A stretch of 64,000 nucleotides of DNA from the NCBI GenBank assembly GCA_944387035.1, contig CALXDJ010000001.1:143988-207987 (forward strand), given 5' to 3'. The notes below the pieces were generated by a model, which ran no database searches, had not been told where the DNA came from, and was given only the letters and a program-made list of their open reading frames with translations. Source of the stretch: an uncultured Oscillospiraceae bacterium. Its GTDB lineage: Bacteria > Bacillota > Clostridia > Oscillospirales > Oscillospiraceae. Below, in pieces: positions 11,748-19,497 of the stretch; positions within the stretch are counted from its first letter, which is position 1, and each line of letters opens with the position of its first letter. The translations under genes were made by a program, and so were the position numbers.

Positions 11748-12542
11748 TCAAAAGGGCAGGCGGCAAATTTCGGGATGGAAGGGAAACACCTGGTGCGGAT
11801 GGGTGATGATTTCCCGGTCTTCCAGCCAGCAGGTGTTGTATCCCCGGGTCTCGGTGTAAATCACTTCCGTGGGACTGACCGTTTCCACACCGAAGGCAAA
11901 GGACTCTGCCGTAATCTGGCGAACTCCCAGCACCGTGCGGTCCTCGGCGTAGTGGGCATGTCCGCACAGATAGGCGATGACATCACTCTTGGCGAGTACC
12001 GCTCCCAAAGATTCGGGATAATCTGTGTGGAACCAGGCCTGGCGGCTGGCAAGCGGATGGTGCCCCAGCAAAATGGTACCCTGGCCGTACGGCTGAGCCA
12101 GTTCCTCAGCCAGCCACTGCACCTGCTCCTGAGAAATCACGCCGCAGCCGTTGCCTTCCTGCGCCGTATCCATTACCAGGAAGCGATATCCGCCCAGCTC
12201 ATAGCGGGCCGTGTAGCTGCCGGTGCGTTCTTCTCCCAGATAGCCCCGGTAAAACGCCTGCTTGAAATCGTGATTGCCCAGCACCGGAATCACCGGGATT
12301 CCGCTGCACTCCCGTTCGATCAGCTCCCGCAGGTAACGGTAGTCCTCCTCGGTTCCCTCATGGACCAGATCTCCGGTGAGCACGACCACATCCGGATGGG
12401 CCGCCACCGCCTCCCGGATCCCGGCAAGAACATAGTTGACCGGCGGCACCGGCTGGCGCAGGGGCGCCCGGTCCAGCATGGATCCGTTATAATCCCGTAA
12501 GATATGCAGATCCGAAAGATGCGCAATTTGAAGTGTTGCCAT
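11748..12542 (-). CDS. metallophosphoesterase (CpdA/GpdQ-like)
   Basis: 264 residues. All calcineurin-fold metal motifs are present in order: HLSDLHI, LTGDLVHEG, LGNHDFK, GHHPL and CGHAHY. This places it with class III cyclic-nucleotide and glycerophosphodiester phosphodiesterases, cytosolic because there is no signal peptide. It is the first gene of the ABC operon, 54 bases before the binding protein, so it may hydrolyse an imported phosphodiester; that is inference from position. The ATG at 12542 is preceded by GGAAAGGAGACAC; the earlier in-frame ATG (12566) is not. The relation to cAMP is not supported by anything else here. Confidence 0.85.
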   Translation of the reverse strand: MATLQIAHLSDLHILRDYNGSMLDRAPLRQPVPPVNYVLAGIREAVAAHPDVVVLTGDLVHEGTEEDYRYLRELIERECSGIPVIPVLGNHDFKQAFYRGYLGEERTGSYTARYELGGYRFLVMDTAQEGNGCGVISQEQVQWLAEELAQPYGQGTILLGHHPLASRQAWFHTDYPESLGAVLAKSDVIAYLCGHAHYAEDRTVLGVRQITAESFAFGVETVSPTEVIYTETRGYNTCWLEDREIITHPHQVFPFHPEICRLPF

Positions 12543-12743
12543 GTGTCTCCTTTCCGTGCGGGACACCAGGAGTTTGCAAAGGTCTCCCGCTCAAACCAAC
12601 GGTGTCAGTATACCGTTTGCCTTGTCAAGATCGTTACCACCACTCTGTTAAAAATGGCCATTGGGGCCGATTCATAGCTCTTTCCGGCCGCATGCACAAA
12701 TCCATCCGCTCGTTCTCCCACTGCGTTCCGGTAATTCTTCACA

Positions 12744-12783
12744 CAAAAAAGCCGCCTTCTCCCCATTTGGGAAGAGGGCGGCT
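12744..12783 (-). terminator. intrinsic terminator of the candidate small RNA
   Basis: A 14-bp stem with one mismatch (12769-12782 with 12751-12764, loop AAAT) is followed on the minus strand by six U residues. No open reading frame ends just upstream of it. Confidence 0.8.
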
Positions 12784-12930
12784 GGAAACAGCAAGTACAC
12801 GCGCGGACACACATGTTAAGTCTCTGGTCTGCCATTCCTGGAAACATCAAATTCTGATCTGCTTTTCGAAAAATTCTCCCAGACCCAGAGTGTCTTTTTG
12901 TTGCGCGCCTCACAGGTAATCGTTTTCAGG
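12744..12930 (-). ncRNA. candidate structured non-coding RNA, 6S-like rod
   Basis: Between the terminator of the HAD gene and a second strong minus-strand terminator lie about 150 bases without a credible ORF. The two ends can pair in steps: CTGAAAAC near 12929 with GTTTCCAG near 12785 (one mismatch), CGCGC with GCGCG, and CTCTGGGTCTG near 12888 with CAGACCAGAG near 12820 (one bulged G). This leaves a roughly 45-base central domain around ATTTTTCGAAAAG. End-to-end pairing with a large internal bulge plus its own terminator recalls 6S RNA, but I cannot match a 6S consensus and see no clean promoter. No other gene occupies the 446-base gap from 12543 to 12988; the remainder (12543-12743) shows only an isolated TATACT and TTGACA with wrong spacing. 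Confidence 0.4.
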
Positions 12931-12960
12931 CAAAAAAAGAACCGGCCGCAAGGCCGGTTT
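12931..12960 (-). terminator. terminator of the HAD phosphatase gene
   Basis: An 8-bp GC stem (12952-12959 with 12940-12947, loop TTGC) is followed on the minus strand by CTTTTTTTG. Confidence 0.85.
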
Positions 12961-12988
12961 TGCAATACATTTTTAATTGGGCCCGCAG

Positions 12989-13651
12989 TCAGTCCTGCTC
13001 CAACTGCTCCAATAGGGGCAGCAGCTGGTCCATCCGCTGAATCTGTGCGTCGGTTTGCTCCAGCACCTGATGGTTTTTCCCCTCATTGAGAAATCCCACG
13101 GTAAACATCTCCGCCCGATGCAGCGCCAACGTGCCGGGTTCGCTGTCCTCCACACCAACCGCACAGCAGGCCGGAACCCCCGCCTGTGCCAGGGCGTACT
13201 GATAAATATCCGGCGCAGGCTTCAGATTCTTCACCTGATTCTGCGTCACAAAGAAATCGATATACGGCGTCACCTTCAGATAGTCCGCCACCTCCCGGAC
13301 AAAGGATTCATCCGAAGAGGACACGATAGCCATCCGGTATCCCCGCTCCCGCAGGGTCTGCAGAGTCGGCGTCAAACCGGGAGCCTCCGGAATGCGCTCC
13401 GCTTTCACAATCTCCAGCGTAATGGCAAAATGCTCCCGCGCGATTTCCTCAATATCGGCCTCCACGCCTGCCAGGCGGCACAATTCTTCCCAACGCCTCC
13501 GCACGGAATACCCGGTCAACCGCCCCAAGCGGGTGTGATCCACCCCCAGCTTGATGCCCAGACGACGGTTTGCCTCAGCATGTGCCCATTCATCATCCAG
13601 CATGGTCCCATCAAGATCAAAGGTTACCAGCTGAATCTTTTTCGTATCCAT
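12989..13651 (-). CDS. HAD-superfamily sugar phosphatase/phosphoglucomutase-like protein
   Basis: 220 residues with the HAD motifs: FDLDGT (nucleophile Asp12, acid Asp14), VSSSD (motif II Ser), KPAPD with the motif III Lys, and GVEDSEPG (motif IV). A helical cap inserted after motif I makes it a subfamily I member like beta-phosphoglucomutase or phosphoglycolate phosphatase. It probably dephosphorylates or isomerises a small phosphorylated sugar in the cytosol. It stands alone with its own promoter and terminator. The ATG at 13651 has a GGGGGATGAT ribosome site; the ATG seven codons earlier does not. Confidence 0.85.
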   Translation of the reverse strand: MDTKKIQLVTFDLDGTMLDDEWAHAEANRRLGIKLGVDHTRLGRLTGYSVRRRWEELCRLAGVEADIEEIAREHFAITLEIVKAERIPEAPGLTPTLQTLRERGYRMAIVSSSDESFVREVADYLKVTPYIDFFVTQNQVKNLKPAPDIYQYALAQAGVPACCAVGVEDSEPGTLALHRAEMFTVGFLNEGKNHQVLEQTDAQIQRMDQLLPLLEQLEQD

Positions 13652-13692
13652 ATCATCCCCCCGCTTCAACACAGCATATTTGCCGTCCTGTC

Positions 13693-13722
13693 ATTATATC
13701 GGTCCCGCCGGGAGAAAGTCAA
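13693..13722 (-). promoter_or_regulatory. sigma-A promoter of the HAD gene
   Basis: TTGACT (13722-13717), an 18-base spacer and a perfect TATAAT (13698-13693) on the minus strand, about 40 bases before the start codon. Confidence 0.65.
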
Positions 13723-13773
13723 CGGGCTTATGATGTTTTTTCTGTTCAACTCCTGTAAAGTTGCGCGGACGAA

Positions 13774-13810
13774 AACGCCCCCGGCCATTCGGCCGGGGGT
13801 GTTTCTTTCT
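13774..13810 (-). terminator. terminator of the larA-like/uxaA operon
   Basis: A 13-bp stem including one G-U pair (13774-13786 with 13791-13803, loop of four) sits just after the uxaA-C stop. Minus-strand reading gives GTTTTCG; the plus strand also carries GTTTCTTTCTT, so it may work both ways. Confidence 0.75.
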
Positions 13811-13831
13811 TATGGTACTATGCCGCAAACA

Positions 13832-14992
13832 TTAGACGTAGTTGCAGGCACGGGCGATTGCCATTTCAGTATAGCCCAGGGACTCCGCCTTGGTCTGCTT
13901 GCCGCTGGCCACTTCCACCAGCAGCTTGAGCAGTTCGTCGCCCATCTCCTTGAGGTCGCCGCCGTAGATCAGCGGAGAGGCATCCACATCGATGTTGTCG
14001 ATCATGTTGGCATACGTGATGCGGTTGCCGGTAATCTTAATGACCGGAGCAATGGGGTTGCCGGTAGGCGTACCGCGGCCGCTGGAGAACACCACCACCT
14101 GGGCGCCGCCGGCCACCATGGCCGCCACGGAAGAGGGGTCGTGGCCCGGGGTATCCATAATGACCAGGCCCTTCTTGGCCTCCACCTGCTTGGCATAATC
14201 ATAAACTTCCATCACGGGAGAGTGACCGCCCTTGTGGATGCAGCCCAGAGACTTCTCCTCCAGGGTGGTAATGCCGCCGGCCTTGTTGCCGGGAGAGGGA
14301 TTGCCCTTGCGGACTTCCTCGCCCACCATCTGGAGCGCCTTTTCATAGCGGTGCACGATCTCGAAGATCCGATCCCGCACCTCGGGCGTGGCAGCCCGGC
14401 GGGCCAGGATGTGCTCGGCACCGATGAACTCCGTGGTCTCAGAGAGAATAGAGGTCGCGCCGGCCTGAACCAGCAGATCGGAGAGCTGGCCGATGAGCAC
14501 GTTGGCGGCAAGGCCGCTGGTGGGATCCGAACCGCCGCACTCCGTGCCCAGAATCAGCTCGGAAATGGGGAACTTCTCCTTCTGGAGCAAGGAGGCCTCC
14601 TCCACCATTTCCTTGGCATAGCGCACAGCCTTGTCGATGGCCTTGAGGGTGCCGCCGGACTCCTGAATGATCACCTGCTTGAGCGGCTTGTTGGTGCGCT
14701 GGCGAATGGCGTCCACCACCAGATCCATCTGGCAGTTCTCACAGCCCAGAGACACCACCACCGTGCCGTAAATATTGGGGTTGGCCGCATAACCGGCCAT
14801 GACGTCCATGGTCAGCTGCTGGTCCGGCGCCACCTGGGCGCAGCCCTGCTGGTTGTTGAAAGTAACAGAGCCCGTCACCTGCTGGGCAATAATCCGAGTG
14901 GTATCCGAAGCGCAGACGCTGGCAGGCAGAATCAGCACCTTATTGCGGACGCCTACACGCCCATCCGGGCGGCGATAACCATAAAATTCCAT
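13832..14992 (-). CDS. UxaA-family lyase, large (catalytic) subunit (altronate dehydratase/sulfolactate sulfo-lyase type)
   Basis: 386 residues matching the C-terminal catalytic domain of UxaA/GarD hydro-lyases: RRPDGRVGVRN near the N-terminus, SLGCENCQ, GTECGGSDPTSG and FSSGRGTPTGNP. These Cys-containing motifs are thought to hold the metal or iron-sulfur site. The family removes water from altronate or galactarate, or sulfite from (R)-sulfolactate (SuyB). In E. coli UxaA both domains are fused; here the small SAF domain is a separate gene 15 bases upstream, the arrangement known for SuyA/SuyB. Which substrate applies cannot be decided by eye. It follows a LarA-like gene in one operon. Confidence 0.85.
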   Translation of the reverse strand: MEFYGYRRPDGRVGVRNKVLILPASVCASDTTRIIAQQVTGSVTFNNQQGCAQVAPDQQLTMDVMAGYAANPNIYGTVVVSLGCENCQMDLVVDAIRQRTNKPLKQVIIQESGGTLKAIDKAVRYAKEMVEEASLLQKEKFPISELILGTECGGSDPTSGLAANVLIGQLSDLLVQAGATSILSETTEFIGAEHILARRAATPEVRDRIFEIVHRYEKALQMVGEEVRKGNPSPGNKAGGITTLEEKSLGCIHKGGHSPVMEVYDYAKQVEAKKGLVIMDTPGHDPSSVAAMVAGGAQVVVFSSGRGTPTGNPIAPVIKITGNRITYANMIDNIDVDASPLIYGGDLKEMGDELLKLLVEVASGKQTKAESLGYTEMAIARACNYV

Positions 14993-15007
14993 ATGTTCCC
15001 CTCGCTT

Positions 15008-15298
15008 TCAGACTTTCTCTTCCAGATTTTCCCGGTGTCCCTCCACATTGTGGACATGGACGTGTTCTCCGGTCCGAATGTCCTGGGAGGCAATGCCGAT
15101 ATGCTCACCGTACTTGACCACCGGTTCTCCCTTGGGGATATCCCGGATCGCAATCTTATGATAAATGATGATGTCCTGTGCCGCAGTCAGGCTGACATCC
15201 TGGCCGTTTGCAGCATACGTAACGGTATCGCCCTTGGCGATGGGCTCGATGGCGACGGCAACATTGTCCTTGCCGTCAATGATCATGGCATTGCGCAT
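15008..15298 (-). CDS. UxaA-family lyase, small SAF-domain subunit
   Basis: 96 residues forming one SAF domain, as in the N-terminus of UxaA or in SuyA. The recognisable pattern is DNVAVAIEPIAKGDTV followed by IPKGEPVVKYGEHIGIA. It would pair with the large subunit encoded next, probably shaping the substrate entrance. The ATG at 15298 has AAAAGGAG eight bases upstream; the reading frame continues further upstream only as a shadow of the preceding gene. The His-rich HVHNVEGHREN tail is typical of these small subunits. Confidence 0.85.
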   Translation of the reverse strand: MRNAMIIDGKDNVAVAIEPIAKGDTVTYAANGQDVSLTAAQDIIIYHKIAIRDIPKGEPVVKYGEHIGIASQDIRTGEHVHVHNVEGHRENLEEKV

Positions 15299-15350
15299 GA
15301 TGTACACTCCTTTTTTCTTGGATATTTTCTCCGGCAGGCATTCGCAGCGT

Positions 15351-16634
15351 TCAGAACAGGTTTCCGTTCTCGTCGAAGGCCAGCTCGTAGGGTTCTGAGA
15401 GGATCTCGATATTGGGGTTGGCCTTGGCCAGCGGCAGCATGCCTTCGGAAATCTCGATGACATCGATATGGGCCGTATTGGGGATGCGGATCATCTTCAT
15501 GTTGGTCTGATCCTCGGCATCCGGGCAGCAGCAAAGCGCCAGCTGCAGAGCCTCACGGTCATTGTCCATAATCATCGGAATTTTCATCAGATGCAGGAAG
15601 GTGTTGGTGACACCGGTGGGATACGTCATCTCCAGCTTCATTTTGTTGAACAGGCGCCGGGTGGTAACCTCCGCCAAGCCAATGCCCTGGGCATTGCCGT
15701 GGGTCTCATCGCTCAGATCCAGAATGACCACCTTCTCAGCGTCAATGCCGCCGGAGCAGTATTGAGGCTGAACGAAGCGTCCGGAGATGTTGGGATCCAT
15801 CCCGTCACCGGAGAAGTTCTTTCCGATCTTGTCCACTACCAGCACATCACACTCATCAAAAAGCAGATGGGCAATGGTCTCATAGGACAGATCCCGGAGC
15901 TTCGGCTCTTCGGTGATGATCTCCTCCGGGCTGAGGCCCTTGACCAAATAGGTCTCATCGTAGGCGTTTTCCACAATGGCAATGCCGCCCAAAATGGGGC
16001 AGTTTTCCATCACGGCCCGGCCGTACTCCTCCACCAGCTCGTGCATGATACCCGGGCTTTGGTGGTGAATGTTCTCCGCGCCGTGCTGCTTGCCCAGGCC
16101 AATGGCCATCATCTTCATCAGGCCGCTTTCATACCGGCCCCGGAAAGACGTATGCGGCTTGACCCGGTTGAACAGCAAAATGCCATCTGCCTCAGAGGCA
16201 TATTTGTCAATTCGCACCGGCTGCTTGCGCACCGCGGAAAGACCGATCTCCACCGTTTCCATGGAACTCTTTACCGGGCATCCCATGGCCTCCTCGGTGA
16301 TGCCGTAATCCCGCAGAATCTGCAGCTGGCCCTCAGCCGTTGCGCCGCCATGGCTGCCCATGGAAGCGACAATGTACGGCTCAGCACCTTTGGATTTGAC
16401 AAAATCCACCATTGCCCGGGCCATCACGGCATAATGGGTGATGCCCCGGCTGCCGCAAGTGATGGCGATTTTCTGCCCAGGCAGAATCTTTCCCCCGATC
16501 TCTTCCCGGTCCAGCTCTCTGGTTACTACACCTGCCAGCTCGGTCTCCGGGATATGGGTCCGGTCAAAATTCTGGCGAATCTTCACCATTTTCGGAATCG
16601 GAACGTCTCGGATCAGGTCAGTAATCGTCTCCAT
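15351..16634 (-). CDS. LarA-superfamily (DUF2088) putative nickel-pincer racemase/epimerase
   Basis: 427 residues. The Lar_N-type motifs are visible: SMGSHGG with His95, VKPH with His161, LMK with Lys174 and NIHHQ with His190/191. The spacing His95-His161 (66) equals that of His108-His174 in Lactiplantibacillus LarA, and Lys174 and His190/191 occupy the places of the residues that tether the pincer cofactor and bind nickel. Family members racemise lactate, malate and related 2-hydroxy acids; one group epimerises D-gluconate at C2. Being first in an operon with a UxaA-type lyase, a sugar-acid or sulfolactate substrate is likely. A second copy lies at 62177-63451. The cofactor genes larB, larC and larE are not in the window. 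AAGGAGGAAAGTT precedes the ATG. Confidence 0.85.
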   Translation of the reverse strand: METITDLIRDVPIPKMVKIRQNFDRTHIPETELAGVVTRELDREEIGGKILPGQKIAITCGSRGITHYAVMARAMVDFVKSKGAEPYIVASMGSHGGATAEGQLQILRDYGITEEAMGCPVKSSMETVEIGLSAVRKQPVRIDKYASEADGILLFNRVKPHTSFRGRYESGLMKMMAIGLGKQHGAENIHHQSPGIMHELVEEYGRAVMENCPILGGIAIVENAYDETYLVKGLSPEEIITEEPKLRDLSYETIAHLLFDECDVLVVDKIGKNFSGDGMDPNISGRFVQPQYCSGGIDAEKVVILDLSDETHGNAQGIGLAEVTTRRLFNKMKLEMTYPTGVTNTFLHLMKIPMIMDNDREALQLALCCCPDAEDQTNMKMIRIPNTAHIDVIEISEGMLPLAKANPNIEILSEPYELAFDENGNLF

Positions 16635-16699
16635 AACTTTCCTCCTTACGGCTGTCCGGCGGTGGATGATTTCCTTCCGGTCTGTCGCTCTCCTCCCTT

Positions 16700-16728
16700 A
16701 GTTTACGAACCCTGCCCCCGCTTGTCAA
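16700..16728 (-). promoter_or_regulatory. promoter of the larA-like/uxaA operon
   Basis: TTGACA (16728-16723), a 17-base spacer and TAAACT (16705-16700) on the minus strand, about 65 bases before the start codon. Confidence 0.65.
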
Positions 16729-16792
16729 GCGTTTATGGTCCAATTCTGATAAAAACCCTGCTAAGTTCCCGTTTCATTTCCGGCATTTCGCA

Positions 16793-16835
16793 CACAGCTC
16801 CTCCGCATCCTGTTTCTGGAAGCGGAGGAGCTGTG
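16793..16835 (-). terminator. hairpin after the SGNH gene, no U-tract
   Basis: A perfect 14-bp stem (16793-16806 with 16822-16835, 15-base loop) lies 60 bases beyond the SGNH stop. Neither strand has a U-run after it, so it may stop transcription with a factor or only protect the 3' end. Confidence 0.5.
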
Positions 16836-16893
16836 CATCCCCATGAAATTTCGAAAACCAGCAGCCGGAATCTCCGGTGCAGGGAACGAAGCG

Positions 16894-17781
16894 TTATACC
16901 GAGTGTGTGCGCAGATAATCCAGCCAGATCCGGCAGCCCTGCGTATTCAAATGCACGCCGTCAAACGTCAGCTCCGGGCGCAGGCAGCCATCCTCTCCCG
17001 TCACCGCCTCCGCCACATTGACATAGGCGCAATCCTTCTCCTCTGCCAGGGCCATAATGGCTTCGTTGTAGGTCTGGATTCTCTGATTGTTCACATAGGT
17101 CTTTTTCGCGTCCTGCTTGGCACTGACCGGCAGGATGGACTGAAGTACAATCTGTGCGTCGGGGTGATCCTCCCGGAGACGGTCAATGACCTTGGCATAT
17201 TGATTCTGGAACGTCTCGACTTTGACCCAGCCCAGTTCATTGACGCCCAGCATCACATAGATCTTTCCGCACGGTTCCTCCGCCATGGCGTCCAGCAAGG
17301 GAACTTTGCTTCCATCTTCCATGGTCCACGCATTTTTGGAAAAAACCGACTCCACCGTCGCGCCCACGGAATAGAAATAGGTTCCTTCCTTCAGGCCGCT
17401 GTACAGGGAAAATCCTTCCGTACGGGAGTCTCCCAAAAAGATCACATCCTGAAAGTATGTATCTTCCACTGCCTCCGATTCCGGCACAGGGGCCCAGGGA
17501 GCCTCCTGCACAACCGCCTCTTGGGACTGTACCGCATCCGGCTCTTCCGCAGGCGGATCCGACACGGCCTGCTCCGGCATCTTTCCCGGCTGCCGCTTCT
17601 GAACCGGCCGCTTAGGCGTCTGCGGTACCGTGACTTCCGGAGGTTCCGGCTCACTGACCGGAGACTCGATTGCCTTTCCCGGTCCTACCGGAGAAAAAAG
17701 GACCGCCATGATTGCCATTAATCCCAGGATTCCCGGAATCCGGATTCCCCATCTTTTCTTCTTTTCCCGTCTGCCCGCCAT
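16894..17781 (-). CDS. membrane-anchored SGNH/GDSL hydrolase
   Basis: 295 residues: a very basic N-terminus (MAGRREKKKRWG), one hydrophobic segment at about 14-32, a proline/glutamate-rich linker to about 105, then an SGNH domain. The catalytic blocks are visible as FLGDSRTEG (nucleophile Ser), GVNELG and DGVHLN (Asp and His). It is probably a single-pass or secreted esterase acting on cell-wall or exopolysaccharide acyl groups; the substrate is unknown. The gene is transcribed alone. A GGAGGC site precedes the ATG. Confidence 0.8.
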   Translation of the reverse strand: MAGRREKKKRWGIRIPGILGLMAIMAVLFSPVGPGKAIESPVSEPEPPEVTVPQTPKRPVQKRQPGKMPEQAVSDPPAEEPDAVQSQEAVVQEAPWAPVPESEAVEDTYFQDVIFLGDSRTEGFSLYSGLKEGTYFYSVGATVESVFSKNAWTMEDGSKVPLLDAMAEEPCGKIYVMLGVNELGWVKVETFQNQYAKVIDRLREDHPDAQIVLQSILPVSAKQDAKKTYVNNQRIQTYNEAIMALAEEKDCAYVNVAEAVTGEDGCLRPELTFDGVHLNTQGCRIWLDYLRTHSV

Positions 17782-17898
17782 AGCTCCCGCCTCCTGCGCT
17801 GGAATTTTCTTTTCTACTATTATAGACGGTTCAGGTCGGGAAAAGTCGAAACAAATTGATGAAAAAAGAGTATCAAATTGTCACACGTTTTTATGCAG

Positions 17899-17933
17899 CC
17901 GCCCCCTGCAGCCATTTGGGCCGCAGGGGGCGG
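17899..17933 (-). terminator. hairpin after the nucleotidyltransferase gene, no U-tract
   Basis: An 11-bp GC-rich stem (17899-17909 with 17923-17933) lies 55 bases past the stop codon of the minus-strand gene at 17989. No U-run follows on either strand. Confidence 0.45.
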
Positions 17934-17988
17934 AATCAATTCCCAGTTTCCGCGCAGAAGCTTTCCCGCTCCAGCGCTTTTGGAAGCC

Positions 17989-18906
17989 TCACTCCCGCAA
18001 GGACGGAGGATAGACTCCCTGCTCATGCAGGCGCAGCAATTCCTGACGCACCAGCTCCCGGTCCTCCCGGTAGGTCATGCCAAACCACTTGTCTGCCGAA
18101 TGCAGCACGGAAACCTCCAGGGCCCCCGCTTTCATCTGCTGGTCCACCATCACCGGCAGCAAGCACTCGGCCTTGAGATTCTCCCCTGCCTCGTTTTGCA
18201 AAAACTCCTCAAAATACGTCCGCAGAGCCGGGAAAATACTGGGGGTAAAGCCCCAGAAGTTCATGGAGACCACCGTATCCGGGTCCAGATTCCGGTCCTC
18301 AGCCAGATCCCGCAGAGTGCCGTCGGCGTACAGCTGCACCTTGAGCGCTTCCCGCACCGAACGCAGCTTTCCATCCTCCACCGTGCACACGCCGCGGGAA
18401 ACCGTACCATGCAGACTGGCCGTGTTTTTCAGAAGATATCCCACCATGGTGGCCTTGCCCTCCGGCGGCAGCTGCGTCAGCTCCTGGTAGATCGTCCGGT
18501 ACGCATCAATGCCGTAATAGTCATCGGCATTGATGACGCAGCTGGGCTCATGCACCACATCCGCCGCGCACAGCAGGGCGTGAACCGTACCAAAGGGCTT
18601 CGTCCGCTCCGCCGGGATGTGGTAAAACGACGGCACGGAGGAAAAATCCTGAAAGGCGTACGCCACTTCCACCGGACGACCGTCCAACGCCGTCCGCCGG
18701 GCCACCGTATCGCCGCACAGCTGGCGCACCATTTCCTCCATCTCCGGCTTGATGATAAACACTACTTTATTGAATCCGGCCCGCAGCGCATCATAAATGG
18801 AGTACTCCATTAAAATTTCCCCGTTGGGGCCGACTCCATCCACCTGCTTGCTGCCGCCGTAGCGGGAACCCAGTCCCGCCGCCATAATGACCAATGAAGC
18901 GTTCAT
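17989..18906 (-). CDS. sugar-phosphate nucleotidyltransferase (NTP_transferase)
   Basis: 305 residues starting with the nucleotidyltransferase signature MAAGLGSRYGGSKQVDGVGP, which binds the NTP phosphates; a later INADDYYG block carries the metal-binding Asp. Such enzymes join NTP and sugar-1-phosphate to give NDP-sugars for wall or capsule synthesis. The YGGSKQ rather than GTRxxPxTK form places it in a subgroup often annotated only as NDP-sugar pyrophosphorylase; the sugar is not predictable. It stands alone, divergent from the Fur-family operon. AAGGAGAGAGACA precedes the ATG. Confidence 0.82.
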   Translation of the reverse strand: MNASLVIMAAGLGSRYGGSKQVDGVGPNGEILMEYSIYDALRAGFNKVVFIIKPEMEEMVRQLCGDTVARRTALDGRPVEVAYAFQDFSSVPSFYHIPAERTKPFGTVHALLCAADVVHEPSCVINADDYYGIDAYRTIYQELTQLPPEGKATMVGYLLKNTASLHGTVSRGVCTVEDGKLRSVREALKVQLYADGTLRDLAEDRNLDPDTVVSMNFWGFTPSIFPALRTYFEEFLQNEAGENLKAECLLPVMVDQQMKAGALEVSVLHSADKWFGMTYREDRELVRQELLRLHEQGVYPPSLRE

Positions 18907-18969
18907 TGTCTCTCTCCTTGTTTGTAATCCAATCTTGCGTATCCTTGCGCAACGTTTTGGCCTTTCTAT

Positions 18970-18998
18970 ACCATACTCTATCCCCGCTTTTTTTGCAA
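18970..18998 (-). promoter_or_regulatory. promoter of the nucleotidyltransferase gene
   Basis: TTGCAA (18998-18993), a 17-base spacer and TATGGT (18975-18970) on the minus strand, about 65 bases before the start codon. Confidence 0.45.
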
Positions 18999-19004
18999 CT
19001 ACTC

Positions 19005-19032
19005 TTGACTTTTTTCTCCACCAGCCTATAAT
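19005..19032 (+). promoter_or_regulatory. promoter of the Fur-family/metal importer operon
   Basis: TTGACT at 19005-19010, a 16-base spacer and a perfect TATAAT at 19027-19032. The operator palindrome begins three bases after the -10 box, so a bound repressor would cover the transcription start. Confidence 0.75.
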
Positions 19033-19034
19033 AC

Positions 19035-19047
19035 GAAAATGATTTTC
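19035..19047 (+). promoter_or_regulatory. Fur/Zur-type operator
   Basis: A 13-base dyad, GAAAAT-G-ATTTTC, with the 6-1-6 geometry common to Fur-superfamily boxes, placed between the -10 box and the regulator gene. It implies metal-dependent autoregulation of the operon. Half-site sequence alone does not separate Fur from Zur. Confidence 0.65.
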
Positions 19048-19077
19048 AATTTCAAATTCACATAGGGAGGCTCGGCC

Positions 19078-19497
19078 GTGTCATATAGTACCAAACAACA
19101 GCAAGCCGTGCTGCAGTGTCTGGAACAGTGCAGTGAAGAGCCCATCAGCGCAGCGGCCCTGGCAGAACAGCTGCGGCACAGCGGAAATCCCGTGGGATTG
19201 GCCACGGTATACCGGCAATTGGAAAAGCTGGAACAGGCTGGACAGATTCATAAAATCCGCACTGAGGAGGGGGCTTTTTATCAGATCTGCCCCCATCGGG
19301 CCGCCCAGGGGCGGGAGTGCTTTCTGCTCCGCTGTGAGCGGTGCGGCCATGTGGTCCATCTGGACTGCGGCCATCTTCACGCACTCTACGAACATCTGGA
19401 GGCGGAGCATCACTTCCGGATTGATCCCCGCCGCACGATCCTGACAGGGTTATGTCAGGCCTGCGCCGGAAAGGAGGATCCCCATGGAACCCAATGA
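19078..19497 (+). CDS. Fur-family metalloregulator (Zur-like)
   Basis: 139 residues from a GTG start preceded by AGGGAGG. N-terminal winged helix (VGLATVYRQLEKLEQAG at about 38-54 is the DNA-recognition region) and a dimerisation/metal domain with CERCGH (C-x2-C) and a second C-x2-C in LCQACAG, the four-Cys structural zinc site. It is co-transcribed with an ATPase and permease of the zinc/manganese (ZnuBC) type, so zinc sensing is the best guess; Fur or PerR roles are less likely from context. Its own promoter carries a matching dyad. Confidence 0.88.
   Translation: MSYSTKQQQAVLQCLEQCSEEPISAAALAEQLRHSGNPVGLATVYRQLEKLEQAGQIHKIRTEEGAFYQICPHRAAQGRECFLLRCERCGHVVHLDCGHLHALYEHLEAEHHFRIDPRRTILTGLCQACAGKEDPHGTQ

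Noticed and set aside
12604..12634. TTGACA and TATACT as a promoter of the ABC operon
   Set aside because: The hexamers are only ten bases apart, too close for sigma-A; no better -35 for the TATACT was found.
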